Shown piece by piece: positions 12,354 to 22,600 of a DNA stretch of 64,000 nucleotides. Position 1 is the first letter of the stretch, and every line of letters begins with the position of its first letter. The notes beneath the pieces were generated by a model. The model searched no databases, was not told where the DNA came from, and saw nothing but the letters and a program-made list of their open reading frames with translations. Source of the stretch: Sphingopyxis sp. (GTDB taxonomy: Bacteria > Pseudomonadota > Alphaproteobacteria > Sphingomonadales > Sphingomonadaceae); the NCBI RefSeq assembly GCF_016793825.1, contig NZ_JAEULM010000036.1, positions 1 to 64,000 of the forward strand, given 5' to 3'. Both the position numbers and the translations under genes were made by a program.

Positions 12354-13420
12354 GCGAGGACGCACGCGGCGAAGGTGCCCGAAGGGCGGCGCGCGCCATC
12401 GACGCGCTGCGCCGCGGTTGGCCATTTCGGGTGACAAGCCCCGATGGGGCGCTCGACCTGCTCGCGGTCGAAAGCGCGCGTGACGCAGCGCTCGCCGAAT
12501 TCGGCAGTACCGACGTGTTGCTCTCCGGCGAACGCGCGGTGACGCTGAAGCTCACCAACCAGCGCGTGGCGGCAACGCCGGGGCCGGTGCGGCTGGCGGG
12601 GGCGGCCGATACGGTCGCCGCAGCGCTTGCGATCGCCGATCCGGCGCTCGACCTCGCCAATCCGCTGAAAGGACCGTTCCAGACGATCGCGACGGGCGGA
12701 GAGAGCGCTGCCGCGACGGCGATGACGATGGCGCGGCACGCCGGCCTGTTGCCGGCATTCTTCGTGCGCGATGCGTCCGGCGACGATGCGGAAACCGCCT
12801 GCGATGTTGCCGACGCTGCGGCCCTGCTCGACCCTGCCCGTCTCGAAATCGCGGCGCGGGCGCGGCTGCCTGTCGAGGCGAGCGAAACCGCAGAGATCAT
12901 CGCCTTCCGCTCGCCCGAGGAAGCCTCCGACCATGTCGCGCTGATCGTCGGCAAGCGCGACGGCAATCCTCCGGTCGTCCGGCTGCACAGCGAATGCCTG
13001 ACCGGCGATGTGCTGGGCAGCCTCAAATGCGACTGCGGACCGCAGCTTCATGCCGCGCTTCACGCGATGGCCGATGCCCCCTGGGGGGTGCTGCTCTATC
13101 TTCGACAGGAAGGCCGCGGGATCGGCCTGGTCAACAAGCTGCGCGCCTATGCGCTACAGGATCAGGGTTATGACACGGTCGATGCGAACCTGCGGCTTGG
13201 TTTTCCGGTCGAGGCGCGCGATTTCGCGATCGCGGGGCGAATGCTCGACCTGCTCCACATCCCGCGCATCCGATTGATGACCAACAATCCGGAAAAGGTC
13301 GCCCGACTGGAAAAGGAAGGCGTGGAGGTCGCCGAACGACTGCCTCTCGCCCTGCCGACGAACAAATATAATGAGCGGTATCTCGCGACGAAACGCGACC
13401 GCACCGGGCACCAGCTCTAG
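12350..13420 (+). CDS. ribA: GTP cyclohydrolase II
   Basis: A 356-residue enzyme that converts GTP to 2,5-diamino-6-ribosylamino-pyrimidinone phosphate, the first step of riboflavin synthesis. The C-terminal half has the RibA core: RLHSECLTGDVLGSLKCDCG (three zinc cysteines), RQEGRGIGLVNKLRAYALQD and LMTNNPEKV. The N-terminal 150 residues are an extra domain seen in proteobacterial long-form RibA, without the DHBP-synthase motifs. The start is inferred as TTG 12350, which overlaps the xthA stop by four bases; no ATG or GTG gives a plausible alternative nearby. A terminator follows. Confidence 0.9.
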   Translation: MSEDARGEGARRAARAIDALRRGWPFRVTSPDGALDLLAVESARDAALAEFGSTDVLLSGERAVTLKLTNQRVAATPGPVRLAGAADTVAAALAIADPALDLANPLKGPFQTIATGGESAAATAMTMARHAGLLPAFFVRDASGDDAETACDVADAAALLDPARLEIAARARLPVEASETAEIIAFRSPEEASDHVALIVGKRDGNPPVVRLHSECLTGDVLGSLKCDCGPQLHAALHAMADAPWGVLLYLRQEGRGIGLVNKLRAYALQDQGYDTVDANLRLGFPVEARDFAIAGRMLDLLHIPRIRLMTNNPEKVARLEKEGVEVAERLPLALPTNKYNERYLATKRDRTGHQL

Positions 13421-13425
13421 AAGAA

Positions 13426-13455
13426 AAGGCGCCGGACAATGCCGGCGCCTTCGTC
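13426..13455. terminator. Bidirectional terminator between ribA and the LytTR regulator
   Basis: A perfect 10-bp inverted repeat, AAGGCGCCGG (13426-13435) / CCGGCGCCTT (13442-13451), lies in the 44 bases between two convergent genes, with A-rich and T-containing flanks suited to both directions. Confidence 0.75.
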
Positions 13456-13464
13456 TTCATCGCA

Positions 13465-14271
13465 TCAATGCACGAAGCGTGCGACCACGTCGCGATAGCT
13501 GCGGCTGACCTTCACCTGCGCGCCGGAGCCGAGCACGAGGAAGCATTCACCATTGGTGTGCGGCTTGACCTGCTTGACCTGCGACAGGTTGACGATTGTC
13601 GAGCGGTGGACGCGCTGAAAGTTGCGGGGGTCGAGCCGCTTTTCCAGATCCTTCATCGTCTCGCGCAGGATCAGGCTGTTGTCGGCAGTATAGATGCACA
13701 TGTAATCGCCGGCAGCATCGATCCGCTCGATACTGTCGACATCGACGCGGAAAATCTGACCCCGATCCTTGATGTTGATCATCTTTTCATAGCGATCGGC
13801 AGCGTGAGCATCGGGCTGAGCCTCGGCGTCATAGTCCTCGACCGCCTCAGGCGCGACCTCGGCCAGGACGGTCTTCAATCGTTCGACCTCGGCGGCCCCG
13901 CGCTTTTCTGCAAGGCGCTGGCGCACACGGTCAAGCGCGTCGGCAAGTCGTTCCGGCTCGACCGGTTTCACCAGATAATCGACCGCCTGCGCCTCGAACG
14001 CACGGATGGCATGATCCGAATAGGCGGTGACGAAAACGACGAGCGGCGGTTCGACCTCCATCAGCCCCTGAATCACCGAAAAGCCGTCAAATCCGGGCAT
14101 CTGGATGTCCAGGAACACCAGGTCCGGCTTGTGCGTCTTGATCTTTCGGATCGCCTCGCGACCGTTCAGGGCGGTGTCGACAATCTCGACATCCGGGTGC
14201 GCTTCGAGCCTGAGTTGCAGGCCCTGAGTCGCCAATTTTTCATCATCCACCAGGATGGTTCTGATCGTCAT
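13465..14271 (-). CDS. LytTR-family response regulator
   Basis: A 268-residue two-component regulator. The receiver domain (about 1-120) has the acidic pair DDE, the phospho-acceptor in LVFLDIQMPG, the Thr/Ser switch FVTAYSD and the KP lysine in YLVKPVEP. A linker leads to a LytTR DNA-binding domain (about 165-265) with RVHRSTIVNLSQVK. It is translated just after the kinase gene (ATG overlapping the kinase stop by four bases), so the two form one operon and almost certainly a cognate pair. Confidence 0.93.
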   Translation of the reverse strand: MTIRTILVDDEKLATQGLQLRLEAHPDVEIVDTALNGREAIRKIKTHKPDLVFLDIQMPGFDGFSVIQGLMEVEPPLVVFVTAYSDHAIRAFEAQAVDYLVKPVEPERLADALDRVRQRLAEKRGAAEVERLKTVLAEVAPEAVEDYDAEAQPDAHAADRYEKMINIKDRGQIFRVDVDSIERIDAAGDYMCIYTADNSLILRETMKDLEKRLDPRNFQRVHRSTIVNLSQVKQVKPHTNGECFLVLGSGAQVKVSRSYRDVVARFVH

Positions 14272-15392
14272 GTGCGTTCTGTTCCAATCGTCATTTGCCC
14301 TTCGGGCTGGAACGGAAACTCGATAACCACCGCGAACCCGCCCTCAGCGCCCGTCTGGACGTCGAACCGATGCTGGTCGCCAAAAGCCTGCGCCAGCCGG
14401 TCCCTGATGTTGGCTAAACCCACGCCGGTCGATTCCGTTGCAAGCCCCGTGGTGGGGTCGGTCGTTTCCCCTGACAATCCCGAGCCCGTGTCGGACACGG
14501 TGATCCGCACGTTTTGACCGGCAAGCTGAGCCGAAATCCTGATGTCGGCGCCTTCTTCCTGCGGCGTGACCGCATATTTGATGGCGTTTTCGATCAGTGG
14601 CTGGAGGAGAAGCGACGGCAGCCGCGCGCGCGCAACCGCCGGATCGATGGCGAAATGCGGGCGGAGGCGATCCTCGAAACGCATCTTTTCGATATCGAGA
14701 TAGAGTTTCAGCGTCTCGATCTCCTGCGCCAGCGTCACCTGCGCCGTGGGTTCGTTGGCGAGCGTGTAGCGCAGAAACGCCGAAAGCCGCGACAGCATCG
14801 CGTTCGCCGGTTCCGACTGCTTGAGCAGCACAAGCGTCGAAATGCTGTTCAGCGTATTGAACAGGAAATGGGGGTTGAGCTGGTAGCGCAGCATGGCGAG
14901 CTGCGCCGAAGCCGCCTGCGCCTCAAGCCGCAGCATCCGGTCATTCTGTTCCTCGAGCTGGAGGAAATAGTTGATCGCGAAATACAGCGCCGACCAGGCA
15001 CCGAGCGAGGTCGCGTCGATATAGACCGCACCGAGGAGCAAGCTGGTGAACCCGGCTTCACTCGCGGGATTCTGGATCTGGGCGACCCAGGCGTCGATGA
15101 ACGCCCACAGCGCGGTCGCGATCCCGGCCAGCCCGAAGCTGACACCCCACATCAACAGCGGGCGACGATTGATCAGGGCGCGATAGCAGACCGACAGGAT
15201 GAGGGTCAGCGAGAAGCCCGTGATCGCCGAAATCGTCTGCGGGATCAGAAAGGTGAACGGCTGACCATTGGCCAGGCCGGACACACCGCGCAGCCCCAGC
15301 CACGCGGCCCAGCCCAGCAGTTGCAGGTTCCAGAACGCCCGTACCTTGTTACCGAAAAACGGCTCGGGCGAAGAAAATCCGAAAATGGGCAT
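14268..15392 (-). CDS. LytS/YpdA-type sensor histidine kinase
   Basis: A membrane kinase of about 374 residues. Several hydrophobic helices occupy the first 140 residues with no obvious periplasmic sensor domain. A coiled coil (LQLEEQNDRMLRLEAQ) follows, then the His_kinase segment LNPHFLFNTLNSIS with the phospho-histidine, and a HATPase_c domain with ENAIKYA, DTGSGL and GVGLANIRDRL. I used ATG 15392; a TTG start at 15440 would add 16 residues, and neither has a clear ribosome-binding site. The signal sensed is unknown. Confidence 0.87.
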   Translation of the reverse strand: MPIFGFSSPEPFFGNKVRAFWNLQLLGWAAWLGLRGVSGLANGQPFTFLIPQTISAITGFSLTLILSVCYRALINRRPLLMWGVSFGLAGIATALWAFIDAWVAQIQNPASEAGFTSLLLGAVYIDATSLGAWSALYFAINYFLQLEEQNDRMLRLEAQAASAQLAMLRYQLNPHFLFNTLNSISTLVLLKQSEPANAMLSRLSAFLRYTLANEPTAQVTLAQEIETLKLYLDIEKMRFEDRLRPHFAIDPAVARARLPSLLLQPLIENAIKYAVTPQEEGADIRISAQLAGQNVRITVSDTGSGLSGETTDPTTGLATESTGVGLANIRDRLAQAFGDQHRFDVQTGAEGGFAVVIEFPFQPEGQMTIGTERT

Positions 15393-15443
15393 TGCGGAGG
15401 CGGCGCTATCGACGGTCGGCGCGAGAGTGCGTGAAGCCAAATA

Positions 15444-15959
15444 TCATTCCGCCGCGACAGGCGCCATGCGCACACGCGCCTGGCCCAGCGGCTGCAATTC
15501 CGAGCGGTGCTTCCAAAGCAGCTCGCCATAGGTCAGCGTCCGCCCGTCGTGCGCGGTCATGGTCACCGGCCCGATCGGCTGTTCGTCGCGCGTATCGACG
15601 AGAACGGGGGTCGACGCCACGCCTGCCCCCCATTTCTCGCCCCACTGGCGCAGAGCGATCATCGCGGGAAGAAGTTCGATGCCCTTTTGCGTCAGCTCGT
15701 ACCGGACCTTGCGGCGATCCTCGGCCATCACCTCGCGCGCCATGATGCCATGATCGACAAGTCGCGACAGACGGTTCGACAGGATGTTGCGCGCGATGCT
15801 GAGTTCCTGCTGGAACTCCTCGAAATGATGGACGCCGTTGAAGGCCGCGCGGAGGATCATGAAAGACCATCGCTCGCCCATGGCTTCCAATGCGAGCGGC
15901 AGCGCACAATTGTCGCCATAGATGTCATTGAGCGGTTCGCGTAATTTTCCCATCGCCAT
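15444..15959 (-). CDS. HxlR-family winged-helix regulator
   Basis: A 171-residue protein. It shows the HxlR signature: a near-N-terminal cysteine in CALPLALEAMGERWSF, then RAAFNGVHHFEEFQ and LSIARNILSNRLSRLVDHGI. The C-terminal 50 residues extend beyond the usual HxlR core. Proteins of this family often sense electrophiles or redox state through the N-terminal cysteine. It is upstream of, and on the same strand as, the histidine kinase, so the three genes may be co-transcribed. Confidence 0.9.
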   Translation of the reverse strand: MAMGKLREPLNDIYGDNCALPLALEAMGERWSFMILRAAFNGVHHFEEFQQELSIARNILSNRLSRLVDHGIMAREVMAEDRRKVRYELTQKGIELLPAMIALRQWGEKWGAGVASTPVLVDTRDEQPIGPVTMTAHDGRTLTYGELLWKHRSELQPLGQARVRMAPVAAE

Positions 15960-16082
15960 GCCCTAACGTAAAATTGGCCCTCGCACAAAAAAATATGCGC
16001 CTTTGGTTGCAATTTGCAACCCGCTGTACCAATTTCATTTTGCAACTCTTTTAAGATTGCTCAAGAACAGGAGGATCTCCCC

Positions 16083-16406
16083 ATGGCCAAGCTTTCTTCC
16101 CCGTCCCTTTTACTACCCTTGCTTGCCGCGCTGGGCGGCGTCGCATTGATTCCGGCAACGGCCAGCGCCGCCGGTGGTTCCTATTATCGCGCCGAACTCA
16201 CAAGCCCGCCGAAGGCCGCAAAATTCGTGGCGCGCGATATCATCTGGTCGTGCGAAGGGCTGAACTGCGGCGCAGGACGCGGCACGAGCCGCCCACTGCT
16301 CATATGCACAGGTCTCGCCCGCGAGGCAGGCGAAGTGAAGAGCTTCACTGCGAACGGCAAGGCGTTCGAGGCCGATGAACTCGCGCGCTGCAACAAGGTG
16401 AAATGA
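16083..16406 (+). CDS. Small secreted protein, CC_3452 family
   Basis: A 107-residue protein with a clear signal peptide (MAKLSSPSLLLPLLAALGGV, cleavage near ASA-AG). The mature part is basic and has four cysteines: two in SCEGLNCGAG, one in LLICTG and one near the C-terminus (LARCNKV), enough for two disulfides. This pattern matches the alphaproteobacterial CC_3452 family of unknown function. A strong AGGAGG lies 7 bases before ATG 16083. It is divergent from the HxlR gene. Confidence 0.82.
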   Translation: MAKLSSPSLLLPLLAALGGVALIPATASAAGGSYYRAELTSPPKAAKFVARDIIWSCEGLNCGAGRGTSRPLLICTGLAREAGEVKSFTANGKAFEADELARCNKVK

Positions 16407-16511
16407 TCCGGCCGGTCGGGTCGGGGCGCTCTCCTCTCCTGCTCCCGGCTCGGCTGTGCCGCAGGGGCCGTCCGCGCGCCGTGTTCCGGTACGCGCGGCG
16501 GTCCTTCCGAT

Positions 16512-17396
16512 TCAGGCGGTCAGGCGGTCACGCGCCATGACAAGCGACCAGCGCCCGATCTGCGGCAATTGTGCGAGAACCGGAACCGGATGCGCGGCGA
16601 AGGCACGCAGGACCAGGTCGAAGCGCCAGCGGCGGTGACTTTTCAGCGCGAGCCCCAGCAATATTTCGCTGCGCTGCTTCGCAGGGAGCGAAGCGGGTAT
16701 CGCGCGCTCGACGATCTGCGCCGTGAGCGCCTGGATCTGTGCGGCACGCTGGCTCGTCAGGCTGCCACCATGCTTGCGGTATCGATAGAGATCTTCGTGC
16801 AGTTCCACGAAACGGAACCTTTGCGCCGCGCGTAGCCAGAAATCATAATCCTCCACCCCGAACAGCCCGGTATCATAGCCGTTCAGCACCTCGGTCACGT
16901 GGGCGCGATACAGGAAACAGGCGCCGACATTGTTGCCGTGGAGCAGGCGATCGACCGGACCGACGCGCGAGCGGCGGAGTTCGGTCCCGCCCTCGTCGAT
17001 CAGCGTGAAGTCGGCATGGACGATATCCGCCTCGGGATGCGCATCGAGCGTCGCAACCAGACGATCGAGCATCGCGGGGCGGAGAAGATTATCGTCCGAC
17101 GTCCAGCTATGCAGGGCACCGCGTGCCGCATCGAACCCCGCATTCAGAGCCCCCGGCAGCCCGCGATTGGTCTCGAGCGTGATCAACCGGACACGCGCAT
17201 CGCGCGCTGCAGCGCTGGCCATGATCGCGGGAGACGCATCCCGCGATGCGTCATCGACGAGGATCAGCTCGAAATCCCGGAAGTCCTGCACCAGAATCGA
17301 CTCGATAGCCTCCGCCAGCCACCGCGCACCATTATGCACCGGCATGACGATCGAAACACGCGGCGCCGCGGTCGAATCGAGATTATCGGTCCCCAT
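16512..17396 (-). CDS. Glycosyltransferase family 2
   Basis: A 294-residue GT-A fold enzyme. It has the N-terminal VSIVMPVHNGARWLAEAIES motif, the nucleotide-binding LVDDASRD, the DxD-like region SWTSDDN (about residue 100) and the acceptor-side FGVEDYDFWLRAA. It should transfer a sugar from a nucleotide donor to a surface polysaccharide or lipid; no cluster partners are adjacent, so the pathway is unknown. ATG 17396 starts immediately before the catalytic domain, and the long upstream open frame runs into the rsh gene on the other strand. Confidence 0.9.
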   Translation of the reverse strand: MGTDNLDSTAAPRVSIVMPVHNGARWLAEAIESILVQDFRDFELILVDDASRDASPAIMASAAARDARVRLITLETNRGLPGALNAGFDAARGALHSWTSDDNLLRPAMLDRLVATLDAHPEADIVHADFTLIDEGGTELRRSRVGPVDRLLHGNNVGACFLYRAHVTEVLNGYDTGLFGVEDYDFWLRAAQRFRFVELHEDLYRYRKHGGSLTSQRAAQIQALTAQIVERAIPASLPAKQRSEILLGLALKSHRRWRFDLVLRAFAAHPVPVLAQLPQIGRWSLVMARDRLTA

Positions 17397-17528
17397 CGGC
17401 CCGCTTTCTACCCGGCGCGAACGATGCTTCCAACGGGCTTTACCAAAGTTGCTAACGTCTTCTCCAAAATGAAAGCAAGTTTCGCATTGCAATTGCGGCC
17501 GCATGGAGGACATTGGGGTCTGGACCCT

Positions 17529-19622
17529 ATGCTCAGGCAGTATGAACTTGTCGAGCGCGTGCGCGCTTATGATCCTGACGTCGATGAGGCGTTGCTCAAT
17601 CGTGCCTATGTCTTCACCGTCCAGAAGCACGGCAGCCAGAAACGGGCATCGGGCGACCCCTATTTCAGCCATCCCGTCGAGGTCGCGGGTATCCTGACCG
17701 ACCTGCATCTCGATAGCGAGACGATCGTCACCGCACTGCTCCACGACACGCTGGAAGACACGTTGACCACGCCGGACGAAATCGAGCGCCTGTTCGGCGC
17801 CGACGTCGGACGGCTGGTCGACGGGGTCACCAAGCTGTCGAAGATCGAGGCCCAGACCGAGAACGAACGTGCGGCGGAAAATCTGCGCAAATTCCTGCTC
17901 GCCATGTCGGACGATATCCGCGTGCTGCTGGTCAAGCTCGCCGACCGGCTGCACAATATGCGGACGCTGCATTTCATCAAGAACCCCGACAAGCGCCGCC
18001 GCATCGCCAAGGAGACGATGGATATCTATGCCCCGCTCGCCGAGCGGATCGGCATGTATGAATATATGCGCGAGATGCAGTTGCTCGCGTTCAGCGAGCT
18101 GGAGCCCGAGGCCTATGCGACCATCACCGGGCGTCTCGCCAAGCTGAGTGCGGGAGGGAAGGACAAGGTTGCCGCGATCAGCCGCGAATTCAAGGAATTA
18201 CTGGCGAAGAACGGCATCGAGGCCGATGTCTCAGGGCGCGAAAAGCACCCCTATTCGATCTGGCGCAAGATGCAGGAGCGTCACGTCAGCTTCGAGCAGG
18301 TGACCGACATCATCGCCTTCCGCATCATAACGCCGACCGATGCCGATTGTTACGCGGCGCTCGGTATCCTGCACCGCAAGTGGAAAATGGTCCCCGGCCG
18401 GTTCAAGGACTATATCTCGACGCCGAAGCGCAACGGGTACAAGTCGCTGCACACGACGATCATGCACCAGCAGAATATGCGCATCGAGATTCAGATCCGA
18501 AGCCTCGGCATGCATCAGCAGTCCGAATTCGGCCTTGCCGCCCATTGGGCATACAAGCAGGGCGGCGCCGCGCCCGACGGGCAGGCGGGGTGGATTCGCG
18601 ACCTGCTGGAAATCCTCGAACAGACGCATGATCCGGACGAGTTCCTAGAGAACACACGCATCGCGATGTACCAGGATCGCATCTTCGCCTTCACGCCCAA
18701 AGGAAGCCTTCACCAGCTTCCAAAGGGTGCGACGCCGGTCGATTTTGCCTATGCCGTGCACACCAAGCTTGGCGACCGCACGGTCGGTGCGAAGGTCAAT
18801 GGTCGGCTGGTGCCGCTGCGCACGCAACTCGCGAACGGCGACACGGTCGAAATCCTGTCGTCCGACAAGCAGACGCCGCAGCCGGCATGGCTGGGCTTCG
18901 CGGTTACGGGCAAGGCGCGCGCCGCGATCCGCCGCCACGTGCGCTCGAAGGAAAAAGTCGAACTCGCGGCACTGGGCCGCAAAATGTACGACGAGATCGT
19001 CGCGCGGTTGCCGAACAAGGTCGGCGACAAGGCACGCACGGCTGCACTGACGCGGTTGAAGCTTGAGGACGACAGCGCGCTCTACGTCGCAATCGCCAAG
19101 CAGCGCTTCACCGACAATGCCGTACTCGAAGCGCTCGTCCCCGGCATCACGGCCGAGATGAAGACCAAGCCCGGCCGCCTGGCACAGGGCGCCGCGGTAT
19201 CGATCGCGGGGTTGACGCCGGGGGTCGCCTACCAGCTTGCCGACTGTTGCCACCCCGTCCCCGGCGACCGCATCGTCGGCCTTGCTCGCCCGGGCGAAGG
19301 GATCGAGGTCCATGTCATCGACTGCCCGAGCCTCGCCGACGGGATCGATGCCGACTGGATCGACCTGCGCTGGCAGGAAGACAGCGAGGGCGGTAATGCA
19401 CGGCTGTGCATCGTGATCCTGAACGAACCGGGTACGCTCGCCGAAATGTCGGGCATCCTCGCCGCCAATTCGGCGAACATCACCAATCTGCGGCTGTCGA
19501 ACCGCGAAGGCGGGTTCCACACCTATGACGTCGTCGTCGAAGTGCGCGACGTGCACCATGTGATGCGCATTCTCTCGGCGCTGCGCGCGTCGGACAATGT
19601 GGTGCAGGCCGAACGGCTTTAG
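17529..19622 (+). CDS. rsh: Bifunctional (p)ppGpp synthetase/hydrolase
   Basis: A 697-residue RelA/SpoT homologue, the single long Rsh of alphaproteobacteria. Domains in order: HD hydrolase (HPVEVAGILTDL, LLHDTLEDT), ppGpp synthetase (GRFKDYISTPKRNGYKSLHT), TGS (FAFTPKGSLHQLPKGATPVDFAY), a helical/zinc-finger region with CCHPVPGD, and a C-terminal ACT domain. The catalytic HD residues are present, so hydrolase activity is expected. ATG 17529 fits the conserved family start MLRQYELVERV. Its last four bases overlap the end of the convergent decahaem gene. Confidence 0.95.
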   Translation: MLRQYELVERVRAYDPDVDEALLNRAYVFTVQKHGSQKRASGDPYFSHPVEVAGILTDLHLDSETIVTALLHDTLEDTLTTPDEIERLFGADVGRLVDGVTKLSKIEAQTENERAAENLRKFLLAMSDDIRVLLVKLADRLHNMRTLHFIKNPDKRRRIAKETMDIYAPLAERIGMYEYMREMQLLAFSELEPEAYATITGRLAKLSAGGKDKVAAISREFKELLAKNGIEADVSGREKHPYSIWRKMQERHVSFEQVTDIIAFRIITPTDADCYAALGILHRKWKMVPGRFKDYISTPKRNGYKSLHTTIMHQQNMRIEIQIRSLGMHQQSEFGLAAHWAYKQGGAAPDGQAGWIRDLLEILEQTHDPDEFLENTRIAMYQDRIFAFTPKGSLHQLPKGATPVDFAYAVHTKLGDRTVGAKVNGRLVPLRTQLANGDTVEILSSDKQTPQPAWLGFAVTGKARAAIRRHVRSKEKVELAALGRKMYDEIVARLPNKVGDKARTAALTRLKLEDDSALYVAIAKQRFTDNAVLEALVPGITAEMKTKPGRLAQGAAVSIAGLTPGVAYQLADCCHPVPGDRIVGLARPGEGIEVHVIDCPSLADGIDADWIDLRWQEDSEGGNARLCIVILNEPGTLAEMSGILAANSANITNLRLSNREGGFHTYDVVVEVRDVHHVMRILSALRASDNVVQAERL

Positions 19623-22600
19623 TTCGCGTAAAGCAACGGCGGTCGCCACGCCGATTGATCGACCTCGTCGCGGACCTTGTAGACCATGCCCTTGCTGTTG
19701 AGGAACAGTCTCTCCATTTCAGGCCGCGTAAAGGGCCGCGAACCGACCCGGCCGAAGACCGCGATCTGACCGCCACTCTCGTCCACCGCACGATCGCGAT
19801 CGAGGCCTTTCGACAGTGCGAGGGCCGGCGAAGGCGTCCTGGCCCAGGCGATCAGTTCGGGCGTCGGCTTGGGCGAGAAGCCATAGAGGCCCGGATTGTC
19901 AGGGCTGGTCAGTTGCAGCACCTTGATGCCGTTCCGGCCGTCGGCGACATAGGCGAAGAGCGATGCGTTGGTCGATGCGACGATCACGTCCTCGGCGTCG
20001 TTCAACAGGCCATTGAAGGTCAGCGCGGGCCACATGACCGGTGCCGCCGGGCGGGTCACATCGACGATCACGAGGCCGTCGGTTTTGGCGGCGACATACA
20101 TATAAGTGCGCGCCAGATAGATTTTGCGCGCATTGGCGATCCGTACCGTGCCCTCCGGCACGAGCACCGGCTGCGCCATGTTGGTGATGTCGAACAGGCT
20201 GACGCCCTCGGCATTGGTGACCCAGAGATAGCGGAACTGGACGGCGCTGGCGCGCGCATCGCGAAGGGGCAACTGCGCCGTGACCTTCGGCTGCAGCGGC
20301 GTCGAGAGGTCGAGTACGACAAGCCCGGCGTCGGTCGTGACATAGGCGTAGTTACCCGCAAGCGTCACATGCCGCGCGCCTGCCAGCACATTCCCTTCGT
20401 TCCAGGTCAGCGCGCGGGTCAGCTTGTTGTCGCGGAATTCGCCGTTCGCCAGCGTGTCGATGTCGACAAGCACCAGCCCCTCGACACTGTCGGTGATGAC
20501 GGCATAGCGATAGAGCGGATGGAAGGACTGTTCCTGATTTTCGGGAAAATCCTTCACGATATGGTCGTTGCGCGACACGCTGATCGGCTGGTTCGTCCCG
20601 ATCGCCATGCAGGTCGCGTTCGTCGTCTTCACATGGGTGTCGTGCCCGAGTGGCGAGAAGGGCGCACGAACGATGCGGTCGGAAAAGCCCTTGTTGCCGA
20701 TCGACGCGACGTCATAGACGCGGAAACCGCCCTTGCCCTCGGCGACGAACATATATTCACCGCGCTGTTGCAGGCAGTTCACCCGGCCGCTCGTATCCTG
20801 AACAATGTTGTGGAACTCTTCCAGGGCTTGGGTTTCGCCGGATAGTTTCTTGTCGAAGGTCTTGCCGCGTACCCAGTTCTTGAGCTCGCGGCCATTCTGG
20901 CTGACGTGCATGTCGTAATAGTCGGGATAGGCGTATTTCTGCAGATAGCTGCCGATCACCGCCTGCGGCTCATCCCACTCGGTGACGCGGGTCGCCTGAA
21001 AGCTGCCATCCTGACCCGACCAGACGTTGAGCCCGACGAAGTTCACGAAATTGGTCCCCATCAACGTCAATTGCGACATGATCGCATTATTGTCGTCGGC
21101 TGCCGACAGGTGGCAATCGGTGCACTGCTTGGTTTCCTGACGACGCACCGTGTGCGGGAAGTGCGGCGCGAACGCCTGACTGGAGAAACCGGCGGCCGAG
21201 ATCGGCGGTTGCTGGACATAGATGCGTTCGCGATTGAGGTTGGTCGAGGACAGCACCAGAGCCGAGGTCGAGCGCACCGGCGTGATAATCCCGCGCACCT
21301 CGCCATTCGGTCCGGGTTCGCCGGGCTTGGTTGTCATGTGCCGGCCGAGCTGGAACATCTCGTCGCGCGCCACCTGCGGGTTATAGGTCGCAAAGTTGCG
21401 CGTCTCCTCCCCCTCGAAGTGATGCATGCTGGTCTTCCAGTTCGCCTCGATCGGCAAGTGACAACCGCCACAACTCGTCGTCCACGAAAGATGACAGGTA
21501 AAACAGGTCATCTTGTCTTCGCCGTGCGCGCGATCCTCCTTCGCAACGCCCGGCCCCCATTCGAACTTGCCGTCGTCGGCCCCCGATCGCGCCATGAGTT
21601 TGGCCCGTGCGGCCTTGGCATTGAAGTGTGGCCCTGGCGTCACCGCCTGCTTGACCAGACTGACCTGCCATTCGAGTTTCGGGTCGACGATCGAGCGCTG
21701 GATCAGACCTGTCACTTCGCCATCGTCATTATATTGGAATTCGAAACGCCGCCGTCCGTCGCTGTTGCGGAGCAACGCCAGATTCGTGCCCTGCGGCCGC
21801 GCCGCGACGTTCGAGGTCAGAAGGTTGGGAAGGGCATCGGCGGTGCCGTGGCAGTCCTTGCACCCGATCTCGACCGCATTCGCGACCTCGCCCTGGATAT
21901 AGCCGTTGCCGTGGGCGTCCTGCGCAAAGTGGCAATCGGCGCACTGCATGCCCTTTTCGGCATGGATGTCCATCATGTGGACGGCCTTGCCGGGGTTGAG
22001 GCCCGGCGGCACGAACTTACCCTCGCGACCGTCGGGAGTCGCCGTGCTCAGGCACAGCTCACGCTCCTTGGGATCGGTGTAGTGGCTGCAGCTCTTGCGC
22101 CACTTTTCCGGGTCGTTCGGATCGACGATATGCGCCTTGTCGGTGCCATAGGTCGACATATTGCCGTCGGCATCGAGAAGGTTGCCGTTGCGGTCGCGCT
22201 TGAAGATACCGCGGAAGTTCCAGCCATGGCCGTGATAATCGGCGAACTGGGTATTCTGGTTGGTGTCGTTGACGTCATAGACGTCGCGCAGGAATTCGAC
22301 GTCGGACCACAGGCCGCGCGCCGATGCCCCTTCGGGATTGCGTTCGAGCGTCCTGTGAACCTCGGCAGCGGTCGGATAATGTTGTTGTTTGTACTTCTTC
22401 TGATACTCCGCCTCGCTCATCCCCGGAGGCCGCGGCGCGGTGTTGTTCGGACCCGGCCACATCTGCGGCGCGTCGGATTCATAATCCCACATCGTGTAGC
22501 CGAGGTACGAGTTCAGGAAGATGTTCGGCTGGTGCATGTGGCAGGTCATGCACTGCGCGGTCGGGATCGCGCGGGTGAACGCATGGCCGATCGGGTGGCC

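Noticed and set aside
16472..16498. 7-bp inverted repeat between CC_3452-type gene and glycosyltransferase as a terminator
   Set aside because: The loop is 13 bases and no T-run follows. GC richness makes chance repeats of this length common here.
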